Shown piece after piece: positions 39,138-50,184 of a stretch of 51,410 nt of DNA. The notes beneath the pieces are model-generated. The model was given only the letters and a program-made list of their open reading frames with translations. It was not told where the DNA came from and made no database searches. The DNA comes from Reclinomonas americana ATCC 50394 (lineage: Eukaryota > Jakobida > Jakobea > Jakobida), in assembly GCA_048213135.1 (NCBI GenBank), contig PS015020.1, positions 1-51,410 on the forward strand. Direction: 5' to 3'. The first letter of the stretch is position 1; each line of letters begins with the position of its first letter. The position numbers and the translations under genes are program-made.

Positions 39138-39697
39138 GCGAGGAGAGAGAGAGAGAGAAAGAGAACACGTGAGCACATGCACAGATGACTGGAATGTCTG
39201 TCTCTCTCNNNNNNNNNNNNNNNNNNNNNNNNNNNNNNNNNNNNNNNNNNNNNNNNNNNNNNNNNNNNNNNNNNNNNNNNNNNNNNNNNNNNNNNNNNNN
39301 NNNNNNNNNNNNNNNNNNNNNNNNNNNNNNNNNNNNNNNNNNNNNNNNNNNNNNNNNNNNNNNNNNNNNNNNNNNNNNNNNNNNNNNNNNNNNNNNNNNN
39401 NNNNNNNNNNNNNNNNNNNNNNNNNNNNNNNNNNNNNNNNNNNNNNNNNNNNNNNNNNNNNNNNNNNNNNNNNNNNNNNNNNNNNNNNNNNNNNNNNNNN
39501 NNNNNNNNNNNNNNNNNNNNNNNNNNNNNNNNNNNNNNNNNNNNNNNNNNNNNNNNNNNNNNNNNNNNNNNNNNNNNNNNNNNNNNNNNNNNNNNNNNNN
39601 NNNNNNNNNNNNNNNNNNNNNNNNNNNNNNNNNNNNNNNNNNNNNNNNNNNNNNNTAGTGATGTCTTTCAAATGCATGTGTGCAGTGTGTCAATGAG

Positions 39698-39736
<39 letters not shown>

Positions 39737-39933
39737 ATGAGCAGGGCTGTGCAGTGCAGCGTGCTGCATGCTTGCGAGGTTGAGTATTGGACTGACTGTC
39801 ATCATGATACTGCTCTGCGAGAGTGCTGTCTTTGTGAGTGAGCGAGTAAGAGAGAGAGAGAGCACAGCATATGTGCGCTTGCAGAAGTGCTTGCACCCTG
39901 ATGCGCTGAGGAATGAGTAATTGCAGTGTACAA

Positions 39934-39968
<35 letters not shown>

Positions 39969-40190
39969 CAGGGAGAAGCAGAGCAGGCTGTGTGCATGAT
40001 GCCCATCATGATGATTTGCTCTGCGACAAGAGTTTTATCTGTCACTTGCAGGGAAGAGAGAGCGCGCTTCGTTCGTGCCATAGTAGACTCATGTGACTAT
40101 CAACGGTGCACTTTGTGAAAGTGTTGTCTCTGGATCACTTTCACAGAGCCAAGTTCCTCTCCACTTTTCCTCTGGCTCACCCTTCGTGCC
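39138..40190. other. Gap (39209-39655) and low-complexity flank
   Basis: The readable part after the gap contains GA tracts and a diverged duplication. Around 39733-39830 and 39969-40045 the phrases GAGCAGGGCTGTGCAGTG / GAGCAGGCTGTGTGCATG and TGCTCTGCGAGAGTGCTG / TGCTCTGCGACAAGAGTT recur about 235 bp apart. No exon is supported. Confidence 0.5.
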
Positions 40191-40194
40191 ACGC

Positions 40195-40268
40195 AGGTCG
40201 CCGTCGCCGTGCAGGCCGTCGGCAATGCGATCCAAACCGGCGTCGACGACATTGAGGGCTGGCTCTAA
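40195..40268 (+). CDS. Last exon of a second small amphipathic protein (partial)
   Basis: After TCGTGCCACGCAG the frame reads VAVAVQAVGNAIQTGVDDIE then GWL and TAA at 40266-40268. The composition and pattern resemble the end of the 67-residue protein at 24552-24834 (AIAGVGTVVNDLENLGL). I could not find the preceding exon; it may lie in poorly resolved sequence or the 39209-39655 gap. Reading and family are tentative. Confidence 0.4.
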
Positions 40269-40508
40269 GCGCCCGAACGGCGCCCATGTTGGCGACCTGA
40301 TTGTTGTTTTCTTGTAATTGTGACTTGCGCCTCCCCCCTTTTTTCGTGTTGAAAGAATGTGCGTGCAGTGCTTCGAGTGAATCCTCTGTGCTTTGCTTGC
40401 CTGCAACTGTGGGAGAGAGGGAGAGGGGAGAAGGGGATGGAGTGAAAGGATGTAGTACGTATCCAGGCAAGTCAGTCGATTAAGACTTGTCCTCTGCGTC
40501 ATCCCGAG

Positions 40509-40629
40509 CCGACGGTGTCATTGGACTCTTTGGTCGTGGACTAAAGACCCGCATCTTGACGAATGGCTTGCAGGGACTGCTGTTCTCTGTGCTGTGGAGG
40601 GTGATTGATGATGCGTTGAATAAGTAAAC
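40509..40629 (+). pseudogene. Detached C-terminal fragment of a mitochondrial carrier (copy 1)
   Basis: The plus strand reads ADGVIGLFGRGLKTRILTNG followed by LQGLLFSVLWRVIDDALNK and a TAA, the last membrane segment of an SLC25-type carrier. Sequence upstream of 40509 no longer resembles the other copy (minus strand, 48369-48550), and no carrier exon precedes it in this contig. It is therefore a truncated duplicate. Homology to the other copy continues for about 600 bp past the stop at roughly 85% identity judged by eye. Confidence 0.65.
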
Positions 40630-41304
40630 TGGCAGTGTGTTGGTTTCTGTATATTCTTCCGCAATTACTGCCAGAAACCGTACTGTACGCAAACTCTTCC
40701 ACCCCCGACTCAGGCCATTTTGCTGCATTTCCTGTTTGCAGTGTGACTTCGAGTCCATGTGCACGTCGCGAGCCTTGCTGAAACACCAGCAATTGATACG
40801 CTGCGCAACACTTTCAATCTTTCTGATTCTGGAATTCTAACAATCTCTGTGCTTCCCAGATCTGGTGCTCACTCACGATGATGACGATGATGAGCTGCGT
40901 ACAGCTGCATAGTGGATAAGTAGAGCTGCAGCAAGAACCGAACACTGCAAGTGTGCGGTTTGAGAATGCAGAATCTCTGAATCTGCATGCATGCATGCAC
41001 ATGCATGACATGTCGACAACTGCTGCCCGACCGCTGCGGGGTGGATGAGCACCCAATGGTGCACTGCCCAACATTGTCATGCACTGTAGTCGAGCGCAGC
41101 AAGAGCTGCGTCTACGGCCAGCAGCTCTTCGACGACGGAGAAACTCACTCGCGACTTTGTGGACACGTCGCATCGGAAGAATTCATAAAAGCTTTTTGGC
41201 AGCGTCAGCTTCAATCATCCTACAATTCGCCTCCCCCCGTGAGCGTAGAAAACCAAGCCCCCAACACCTATCTCTCGTAGATACNNNNNNNNNNNNNNNN
41301 NNNN

Positions 41305-41580
41305 AGGAGAGCAAGAGGCAGTGATGGGGAGGAGAGCAAGAGGCAGTGATGGGGAGGAGAGCAAGAGGCAGTGATGGGGAGGAGAGCAAGAGGCAGTGAT
41401 GGGGAGGAGAGCAAGAGGCAGTGATGGGGAGGAGAGCAAGAGGCAGTGATGGGAAGAGCAAGAGGCAGTGATGGGGAAGAGCTTGAAAGCAGTGATGGGA
41501 AGAGCAGAAGGCAGTGATGGGGGGAAGAGCAAGAGGCAGTGATGGGGAAGAGCAAGAGGCAGTGATGGGAAGAGCAGGAT
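41305..41580. repeat. 25-bp minisatellite
   Basis: About eleven copies of AGGAGAGCAAGAGGCAGTGATGGGG are arranged head to tail from 41305. The first copies are exact; the later ones shorten to 20-23 bp (GAAGAGCAAGAGGCAGTGATGG). The reverse complement of the same family occurs at about 47255-47350, next to another gap. Confidence 0.9.
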
Positions 41581-41639
41581 CCGGAGGCAGTGTTGGAAAA
41601 GAGGCGACGAGGAGAACTTCCTCCAGGCTTTGCCGAGAG

Positions 41640-42215
41640 CGGAGAGAGAGAGAGAGAGACTACTGGCGAGTGGAAATGAAGGAAACGATGCGCACTCAGT
41701 GGAGGCAAGTCGTCAAGTAAAGCGATAGGAGACACAGTCCACCAGTGTAAACCGAAGCGCGCAAACATCTTTCCAGTTCGCACGAAAGTCTCCCACTCTC
41801 TCCTCCCTCCCTTCTGCTATTGCTCATGGTGTCGCTCACGACGCTGGACACAAATTTAAACCCCATGAAGGCGGAGCGCATCAGCTTGTGGGTGGTATCC
41901 TTGGGCGCATCCAGTGAGTTGTACGTGAAGAACCAGGGGAAGTGGCCGACCAGCGTGGCGCCCGAGGCAGCGAGTGCTCCGGCGTAAAACACCGGGATGC
42001 CTCCAGCGCGGTACTTGCTGAGCAGCGTGGGAATTCTGTTCTTGCCCTCCCTCCACTTGCATAATGGTCTTGGTGGTGTCGATCTGCATGCAAGGCATTG
42101 CAATGAGCTCTCGCTCTCTCTCTCTCTCTCACACACACATGCATGTGATCAAGAAGATGCAGTACAGTGAGCGCGCAGCGTCGGTGATGGAGTGGGCGCC
42201 GGGCGTCCTGCATGA
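41640..42215 (-). pseudogene. Degraded internal part of a mitochondrial carrier gene (copy 1)
   Basis: On the minus strand 42090-41826 reads IDTTKTIMQVEGG, then, after a frame change, KNRIPTLLSKYRAGGIPVFY, GATLVGHFPWFFTYNSLDA and RSAFMGFKFVSSVVSDTMSN. Compared with the intact copy at 49661-49935 it has a 4-bp insertion (AGGG within GTGGAGGGAGGGCAAG) that breaks the frame, loses 12 bp after NSLDA and gains 6 bp after MGF. The preceding exon is still recognisable at about 42140-42215, but the GTGAGC donor is gone. These changes mark it as a pseudogene or a badly sequenced allele. Confidence 0.7.
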
Positions 42216-42299
42216 CACTTGCCACGACTNNNNNNNNNNNNNNNNNNNNNNNNNNNNNNNNNNNNNNNNNNNNNNNNNNNNNNNNNNNNNNNNNNNNNN

Positions 42300-42360
<61 letters not shown>
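42300..42360. repeat. CT microsatellite beside a gap
   Basis: About 60 bp of CT repeat directly follow the 42230-42299 gap and lead, via CTGACACTCACTGTC, into the first exon-like frame of the STAND gene. It could act as a polypyrimidine tract or simply be intronic. Confidence 0.9.
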
Positions 42361-42362
<2 letters not shown>

Positions 42363-42379
42363 GACACTCACTGTCATTT

Positions 42380-45300
42380 ATGTTTGCGTGTCAGTTTTCT
42401 GTGAACGTGAGTTCCGCACACGATTCATCGCTGTCGGTGGTGGTGGAGGGCGTGTCGGCCATGTCCACTCTCTCCGACTTGCTGCGCGAGGCCACGCGCC
42501 TGCTGCGCGAGAAGAGTGGAGATGGGGGGATGGAGATTGTGGGAGTGGAGAAGCCGGTGCCATTCAACATCGAATTTGTGGGTGGCGTGCCTCTCATTGG
42601 ACTCGGCATCAACTCATCGACGCATCTCGTCGTCCGTCTGACACTTGGCGTGGCGCTGCAGTCGAGCGGGGGGAGTGGGAGTGGACGGTGCGTGTTTGGA
42701 TGTGCACTCGAGTCGTCCTCGGTGTGGTTCATGCATCTCACTCTCATGGTTATCACAGCAACTTGCAGAGTGAGGCTCGGTTTGTGTTCGTCATTGCCAN
42801 NNNNNNNNNNNNNNNNNNNNNNNNNNNNNNNNNNNNNNNNNNNNNNNNNNNNNNNNNNNNNNNNNNNNNNNNNNNNNNNNNNNNTCAACTTCCCACTCAC
42901 CATACATCAATCCGCCTGGCGTACTGACTTTGTTTCTCGCATACAGCATAATTCACTCGAATCGCATCAACATGGCGTTCGAGGCGGTGGAGGAGGCCGT
43001 GCGTCTGCGCTGTCAGCGCACACTTGCGCAGTTCAGTCGTGATCATTCCGACTTTGATGTGCGAGCGTGGGTGCTGGGTTTCACACCACTCGGCATGCGT
43101 GCGATGGCGGTGAAGGCATGGCGTGAGCAACATGCTCCACTCCGTACTGTGCGAGTCGCGCTATTCAAGGAGAAGCAGCCGATGTTGTTGGCATGGCGTG
43201 CTGCATTTGACGCCGACCCCTCTACCGACCCTCCGTGTGACGGGTTCGACGCGACGGCACTCGCCTCCATCATGCTGTTTGGTGGCTTTGTTCAGGATGA
43301 CAGTCGCAAGCTGTTGCTCATTGACGATGCTGATGAACGCAAGGCCGTGGAGGAGCTGCGTGAGGTGCGGAACGAGTTGGTGCACGGGTCGTCGACGTGG
43401 ACCGAGGCCAGTGTACAAGAGTACCTCGGCGACGGTGGTGTGCTTCTGTCCCTCCTGGCCAAGCTGCGTCTCCCCCCCGATGTGCGTGACAGTTTTGCTA
43501 CTCGGATTCGCCAAGCGCACCATTTTGACTTCAGCATCAGCACATTCGACGAGCGACTTCATCGACTGGCGTTGCGTGAGCTGTCGTTCTACCAGCATGA
43601 CGAGAGTGTGCGCAAGGACATGCAGATGTATGTGCCGCTGTTGTGTTCCCGTGATCGTGACGTCTCTTCGAGTGAGAAGATGACGGATCTATTGACGGAG
43701 GTGGATAGTTTCCTCTCGGACACCAACACCACCCAGCGTGTGTTGGTGCTCTTTGGCAACAGTGGTGCCGGCAAGACCACCACCATGTCGATGCTCGCTG
43801 AGAGAGCATGGCGACAGTGGCAGACGAGAGAGAGCAGACGAGTGCCTGTGCGTGTGCCTCTTGGTTCTCTGCGAAATGCCGATGATCGGTTGTTGGAGGA
43901 GGCATTAGAGCGACTGTCGCCCGAGTTGGGATTCAGCGAGTCGGATGTGCGACGGCTGAAGGAGGAACCACTGCTGTTGCTGCTTGACGGGTATGACGAG
44001 CTGTATCGTGGTGTGAATCTGTTTGTCAAGAACCAAATGGATGTGTGCCGCGATGTGAAGGTGATTATCACATGTCGCGGCGATTACGCATTGACGGCAT
44101 TGGGTGGTGTGACGGGGTATCGGCGGTACTTTGCACCAGTGGATGCACGCGGAAAGTTGCGCATGCAGCAGCTGATGGAGCGGCACATTGCGCCATTCAG
44201 CAAGGAGCAGATTGAGGAGTACTTTGAGCGATGGGTGGAGGTGGGTGGTGATTGTGATGACGGCGAAGTGCAATGGTCATCTACTGAGGAGTACATGCGT
44301 GCACTGAAGAGTGTACATGGACTGGATACACTGGTGTCAAATCCATTCCTGCTGTCGGTAGTTGCCCGTGTGTTGCCGCAGCTGGTGGCAAGTGGCGTTC
44401 AGCGACCGACTCGGTGTGACGTGTTTGACCGATTCATTCGACAGTGGATTGAGAGGGAACAGGAGAGGCAATCAAAACTCGGTGCGGAGCGTGTGCCGAG
44501 TTGGGAGACATGTCTCTCGTTCTGTGAAGGACTGGCACGGTTGATGCATGAGAGGAATGTGGTTCGTGTGTCGGTGACGGAGAGTCGATCAGGTGATGGT
44601 GGGGAGGAGGAGGATGACTTCGGTGGTGCACCGCTCACCTTACGACGAGCGGAAGGGGTGCCATTTGACAAGTTCCTCAGTCACGGGAGCCAACATGTGC
44701 GAGTGTGCTGTCCAATTGTGCGACGATATGGGACGACGCAGTGGGGTTTCGTGCATCTGTCTCTGCTCGAACACTGTGTGGCACGGCATGTGTTTGCGTG
44801 GGAGACGTGGGATGAGGAGAAGAGGATGACAGTGCAAGATGTGCAGCAGCATGTGCTGGGTGTGCGACTGCTGAATGATCGACCATCGATGGTGGGGCAG
44901 ATGGCCGAGGTGGTGCGACGATCTCCTGTATTGCAAAAGAGACTGTGGGAGGTGATTGAGCTGTCGAGAGAGGTTGATGAGGAGCGACTGGTGACGGCAG
45001 CCGCGAATGCAGCGACGGTGTTGTGTGTGGCACAAGTGTCGTTTAGTGGGCGCGATCTGTCGGCTGTGCGAGTGAGGAATGCAGATTTGAGGGATGCGGT
45101 GATGCACAGGACGGTGTGGAGAGGAGCGGATATGCGCGGGGTGAATATGTGCATGGCGTTTGCGAGGGAGGCGGACTTCAGACGGGCGAATGTGACGGGT
45201 GTGAAGTGGCCGAGGAAGCCATTGGTGGGTCACACTTATATTGTGAATTCTGTTGCCGTTACTCCTGACGGTCAGCATATCGTTAGTGGCAGCTGGGACA

Positions 45301-47096
45301 AAACAGTGCGAGTGTGGTCTCTGACAAGTGGAGAGGAAGTGCAATGTATTTGTGGACACATAGCAGGTGTGTACTCAGTTGCTGTCACACCCGATGGTGA
45401 GCACATTGTGAGCGGGAGTCGAGACAAGACTGTACGAGTGTGGTCGCTGGCAAGTGGCGAAGAGTTGCGACGGTTGGAGGGTCACACTGAAGAGGTGTAT
45501 TCAGTTGTCGTCACTCCGAGTGGTCAACATGTTATCAGTGGGAGTGAGGACCAAACTGTGAGGGTGTGGTCACTGCAGAGTGGACAGGAGGTGCGCCAAT
45601 TGGTGGGACACACTGGAAAGGTGTGGGCTGTCAGTGTTACCCCTGATGGCCAGCACATCGTCAGCGGAAGTGGAGACAAAACTGTGCGAGTGTGGTCACT
45701 GGCGAGTGGAGAGGAAGTGCGACGGCTGGAGGGTCACACTCACGCTGTGATGTCTGTCGCCGCCACTCCCGACGGTCAGCATGTGGCAAGTGGGAGTGGG
45801 GACGAAACAGTGCGTGTTTGGTCACTCGCGAGTGGAGAGGAAGTGCGTCGGTTGGAGGGGCATGCCGGGTGGGTGTTGTCCGTCGCTGTCACTCCCGATG
45901 GTCAACACATTGTGAGTGGAAACTATGCAAAATCGGTGAGTGTTTGGTCACTGGCAAGTGGGACAGAAGTGCGACGATTAGAGGGTCACGAAGGCGGAGT
46001 GAATTCTGTCGCTGCCACTTTCGATGGTCAGCAAGTAGTAAGCGGAAGTGGTGATAAGACAGTGCGAGTGTGGTCAATCACCAACGGGGAAGATGTTCGT
46101 CGAATAGCGAGGCACGCCAAGGATGTAAAGTGTGTTGCGGTAACTCCTGATGGTCAGTACGTGGTGAGTGGAAGCGATGATAAGACATTGAGAGTGTGGT
46201 CAGTGTCAACTGGAGAGGAAGTTCAACGATTGGAAGGGCACGCAGGTCCCGTGTGGTCTGTGGCTGTCACTCCCGAAGGTCAGCACGTTGTAAGTGGGAG
46301 TCGAGACATGACAGTGCGAGTCTGGTCTGTGGGGAGTGGAAAGGAGCTGAGATGCTTGGTGGGACACAGTGGTGACGTCTGTGCTGTGGCCGTCACACCG
46401 AATTCGCTGTCTATTGTAAGCGGGAGCAATGACATGACAGTAAGGGTGTGGTCAATTGAGAGAGGTGAGGAAGTACTACAACTCATACACACTGGGTTAA
46501 TTTGGTCTGTTGCCATCAGTCCTGATGGTCGGTACGTTGTCAGTGGGTGTAGTGACAAGACTGTGAGAGTTTGGTCGTTGGCAAGTGGTGAGGAGGTGCG
46601 CCGACTGGAAGGTCACACTGAGAGGGTGTGGTCTGTTGCCGTCACTCCGGATGGTCAACATGTTGTGAGTGGTGGCGTGGACTTGACGGTGCGTCTGTGG
46701 TCACTGATGAGTGGCGTCGAAATGCGTCGGTTAGAAGGACACACACGTGCTGTATTGTCAGTTGCCGTCACTCCCGACGGTCTGTGCATTGCAAGTGGGA
46801 GCTTCGACAAGGCTGTGCGATTATGGCCTGTGGCGAGTGGAGCCGACGCACGTCTGTTGGAGGGACACACGGATGTCGTGATTGCTGTCGCCGTCACTCC
46901 CAATAGCGAACACGTTGTGAGTGGGAGCTGGGATAGGACTGTTCGTATGTGGTCATTGGCGAATGGAGAAGAGGTTCACGGTGACACTGTCGACCAAGAT
47001 GCCCGAACATCCTCCAAACCAAGGTCGCGACACCTCCTCGATCGAATTTTAGGATCATTCCTGCCTGATTTTACCGACGCGTTGTCCGAGCAGTAA
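42380..47096 (+). CDS. STAND ATPase: HEPN-like - NACHT - pentapeptide repeats - 14 WD40 repeats
   Basis: The main exon (42942-47096) holds 1374 codons from its first ATG at 42972. Residues 1-250 form a helical domain with VRNELVHGS: R133-N134 to H138 is the RNxxxH catalytic motif of HEPN RNases, DZIP3-like in context. The NACHT core follows: Walker A GNSGAGKTT (262-270) and Walker B with acidic tail LLLLLDGYDEL (D339, D342, E343). Residues about 690-745 are pentapeptide-like (GRDLSAVRVRNADLRDAV, GADMRGV, EADFRRANV). From about 755 there are 14 WD40 repeats, two seven-bladed propellers, with consensus VAVTPDGQHVVSGSGDKTVR. An upstream exon (42380 or 42395 to 42688) has a beta-rich block, SSLSVVVEGVSAMSTLSDLL to STHLVVRLTL. 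Its GTGCGTG donor joins the main exon in frame across an 85-N gap, so the protein may start earlier. STAND proteins of this plan act as signal-triggered oligomeric switches in immunity or cell death; the trigger here is unknown. Confidence 0.82.
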
Positions 47097-47868
47097 AATG
47101 CAGAGGGAGACTGCTGAAGTGTTCGCAGTGTGTGCAGTCAGTCTTTTCTGTGCGTGGGTGGTTGTGTAGTACATCTGAACATGACCACAAGAACCTGTGT
47201 GTGCGTTGGAAGAGAGATCACTGCATACGTGTCTGCCTTTCATCTACGGTCAGTGCTCGCTCTTCCCATCACTACCTTCTAGATCTACGCTTCCCATCAC
47301 TGCGTCCTTCTCTCCCCACTGCCTTCTGCTCTTCCCATCACTGCTTTCTANNNNNNNNNNNNNNNNNNNNNNNNNNNNNNNNNNNNNNNNNNNNNNNNNN
47401 NNNNNNNNNNNNNNNNNNNNNNNNNNNNNNNNNNNNNNNNNNNNNNNNNNNNNNNNNNNNNNNNNNNNNNNNNNNNNNNNNNNNNNNNNNNNNNNNNNNN
47501 NNNNNNNNNNNNNNNNNNNNNNNNNNNNNNNNNNNNNNNNNNNNNNNNNNNNNNNNNNNNNNNNNNNNNNNNNNNNNNNNNNNNNNNNNNNNNNNNNNNN
47601 NNNNNNNNNNNNNNNNNNNNNNNNNNNNNNNNNNNNNNNNNNNNNNNNNNNNNNNNNNNNNNNNNNNNNNNNNNNNNNNNNNNNNNNNNNNNNNNNNNNN
47701 NNNNNNNNNNNNNNNNNNNNNNNNNNNNNNNNNNNNNNNNNNNNNNNNNNNNNNNNNNNNNNNNNNNNNNNNNNNNNNNNNNNNNNNNNNNNNNNNNNNN
47801 NNNNNNNNNNNNNNNNNNNNNNNNNNNNNNNNNNNNNNNNNNNNNNNNNNNNNNNNNNTTTCTCCGTC
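47097..47868. other. 3' flank of the STAND gene with inverted minisatellite and gap
   Basis: After the stop at 47096, about 150 bp of unique sequence lead to CTTCCCATCACTGC-type repeats (47255-47350), the reverse complement of the minisatellite at 41305-41580. Then comes a 508-base gap (47351-47858). No gene is seen. Confidence 0.6.
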
Positions 47869-48368
47869 GTCGAAGAGCTGCTGGCCGTAGGCGCAGCTCT
47901 TGCTGCGCTCGACTACAGTGCATGATAATGTAGGGCGGTGCATCGTTGGGTGCTCGTCCACCCCGCAGCGGTCGGCCGCGGGCAGCAGTTGTCGACACGT
48001 GCACGTCATGCATGCGTGCAGATTCCGAGATTCTGTATTCTCAAACAGCACACTTGCAGTGTGCTTCTTGCAGCAGCTCTACTTATCCATTACGCAGTTG
48101 CATGCTGTTCATCATCATCGTCGGTGAGCACCAGATCTGGGGAGCACAGACATATGTTAGAATTCCAGAATCAGAAAGATTGAAAGTGTCGCACATCAAA
48201 TGCTGGTGTTTCTGAAAGGCTCGCGACATGCACATGGACTGGAAGTTACACTGCAAACAGGAAATGCAGCTAAACAGCCAGAGTCGGGAGGTGCAAGAGT
48301 TTGCGTTCAGTACGGTTTCTCGAAGTAATTCCGGAAGAGTGGAATAATTACTGAAACCAACACATTGC

Positions 48369-48550
48369 CAGTTTACTTATTCAACGCGTCGTCAATCACC
48401 CTCCACAGCACAGAGAACAGCAGTCCCTGCAAGCCAATCGTCCAGATGCGGGTCTTCAGTCCACGACCAAAGAGTCCAACGACACCATCGGCGGCGACAG
48501 TGCGACGAACGGTGTCACCGTACGAAATCGGTTTCGTGGTGAAGGCAGTG
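48369..48550 (-). CDS. C-terminal exon of a mitochondrial carrier (copy 2)
   Basis: On the minus strand the frame reads TTKPISYGDTVRRTVAADG, VVGLFGRGLKTRIWTIGLQG and LLFSVLWRVIDDALNK with a stop near 48370. This is the end of the third repeat of an SLC25-type carrier and fits the N-terminal part at 49230-49935, but that part is on the plus strand. No good 3' acceptor is visible just upstream, so the exon start is uncertain. Either this contig (47859-48736) or the next one (49146-50184) is probably placed in the wrong orientation. Confidence 0.6.
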
Positions 48551-49229
48551 ACATTGTGGGGGAAAGGGGATAAAAAGAGAAGGGCACGACAGCGCAAATC
48601 AGTGGGAAGGCGGAGGAGATGGAGGGAGAGAGAGCGTCAGAAAAGCACGTAGTGAGACAGCTCACAAATCCATCATCTCCCTCGATAATGCAGAAAGCCG
48701 AGAGTGAGAAGCAAATGATGCACGCTCATCATCGGTNNNNNNNNNNNNNNNNNNNNNNNNNNNNNNNNNNNNNNNNNNNNNNNNNNNNNNNNNNNNNNNN
48801 NNNNNNNNNNNNNNNNNNNNNNNNNNNNNNNNNNNNNNNNNNNNNNNNNNNNNNNNNNNNNNNNNNNNNNNNNNNNNNNNNNNNNNNNNNNNNNNNNNNN
48901 NNNNNNNNNNNNNNNNNNNNNNNNNNNNNNNNNNNNNNNNNNNNNNNNNNNNNNNNNNNNNNNNNNNNNNNNNNNNNNNNNNNNNNNNNNNNNNNNNNNN
49001 NNNNNNNNNNNNNNNNNNNNNNNNNNNNNNNNNNNNNNNNNNNNNNNNNNNNNNNNNNNNNNNNNNNNNNNNNNNNNNNNNNNNNNNNNNNNNNNNNNNN
49101 NNNNNNNNNNNNNNNNNNNNNNNNNNNNNNNNNNNNNNNNNNNNNTCTCACTCACTCGTTCTCTTCACAGGTTGCGGTGAGCGATCGCGATCATCGACCC
49201 CCTCTTCCCTCTCCTCTCTATGTATGTGT

Positions 49230-49935
49230 CACTCATGTCGATTTGCTGCGAAGCACGGCGATGAACTACGAAATGCGTCACGGCGGTGGCATGCGAAACG
49301 CCTTTTCGCACTTGTACAATGAGGGTGGTCGTGGTCTTGGAGGTGTCCGTCGGTTTTATCGCGGTCTCCTGCCAGCGTTGCTGCAGGGCCCACTCAGTCG
49401 GTTCGGCGACACTGCCTCCAACGCCGGTGTGATGGCGTTTGTCAATCGCTACGAGGAAACCAAGGTCTTGTGTGTGCGATGACCAGAGCTCCTCATCGCG
49501 CACCGATTGTCTCACTTGCCCCCTCAGAACCTGCCAGTCGCCGTAAAGACGGTGGCGGCAAGTACCACGGCTGCACTGTTCCGCATCTTCTTGATGCCGG
49601 TGAGCGACTGACCACGTGCATCTGTCTTCTGCATCTGTGAGCTCATCGCAACGCCTTGCATGCAGATCGACACCACCAAGACCATTATGCAAGTGGAGGG
49701 CAAGAACGGCATTCCCACGCTGCTCAGCAAGTACCGCGCTGGAGGCATCCCGGTGTTTTACGCCGGAGCACTCGCTGCCTCGGGCGCCACGCTGGTCGGC
49801 CACTTCCCCTGGTTCTTCACGTACAACTCGCTGGATGCGTACTTGCCGAGGCCCAAGGACACCACACAAAAGCTGATGCGCTCCGCTTTTATGGGGTTTG
49901 TGTCCAGCGTTGTGAGCGACACCATGAGCAATAGC
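49230..49935 (+). CDS. Mitochondrial carrier family protein, N-terminal and central exons (copy 2)
   Basis: Members carry metabolites across the inner mitochondrial membrane; this subgroup, known from plants, algae and protists, has no assigned substrate. Exon 1 reads VDLLRSTAMNYEMRHGGGM, GGVRRFYRGLLPALLQGPLS and RFGDTASNAGVMAFVNRYEE. Exon 2 (about 49528-49598) reads NLPVAVKTVAASTTAALFRI and FLMP. Exon 3 (49666-49935) starts IDTTKTIMQVEGKNGIPTLL, so the split motif is PIDTTK, the PxDxxK signature of repeat 2. It ends FVSSVVSDTMSNS at a GTTGCGTGC donor. The first repeat's beginning should lie in the 48737-49145 gap. The rest is either in the 50185-50639 gap or is the minus-strand exon at 48369-48550. 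The frame is intact, unlike copy 1. Confidence 0.75.
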
Positions 49936-50144
49936 GTTGCGTGCACTCGCGGGAGGGGGGAAGGGAGAAGAGGGGATGGGAAGAGGAAGGGAGAGAGATT
50001 GGGTTGCGATCTTGCACTCTCGTGCAGAAAGGGAAGGCTTGTGCGCTTCGGTTTACACTGGTGGACTGTGTCTCCTATCGCTTTGATCGTCTTCCTCGGA
50101 TTGTTTCCTTCTTTCCACCGACCGACTGTGTGTGTCTCTCTCTT

Positions 50145-50184
<40 letters not shown>

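Noticed and set aside
43123-43683. Alternative frames opposite and beside the STAND exon
   Set aside because: The HEPN-NACHT frame is open for more than 4 kb with continuous homology; the others are shadows.
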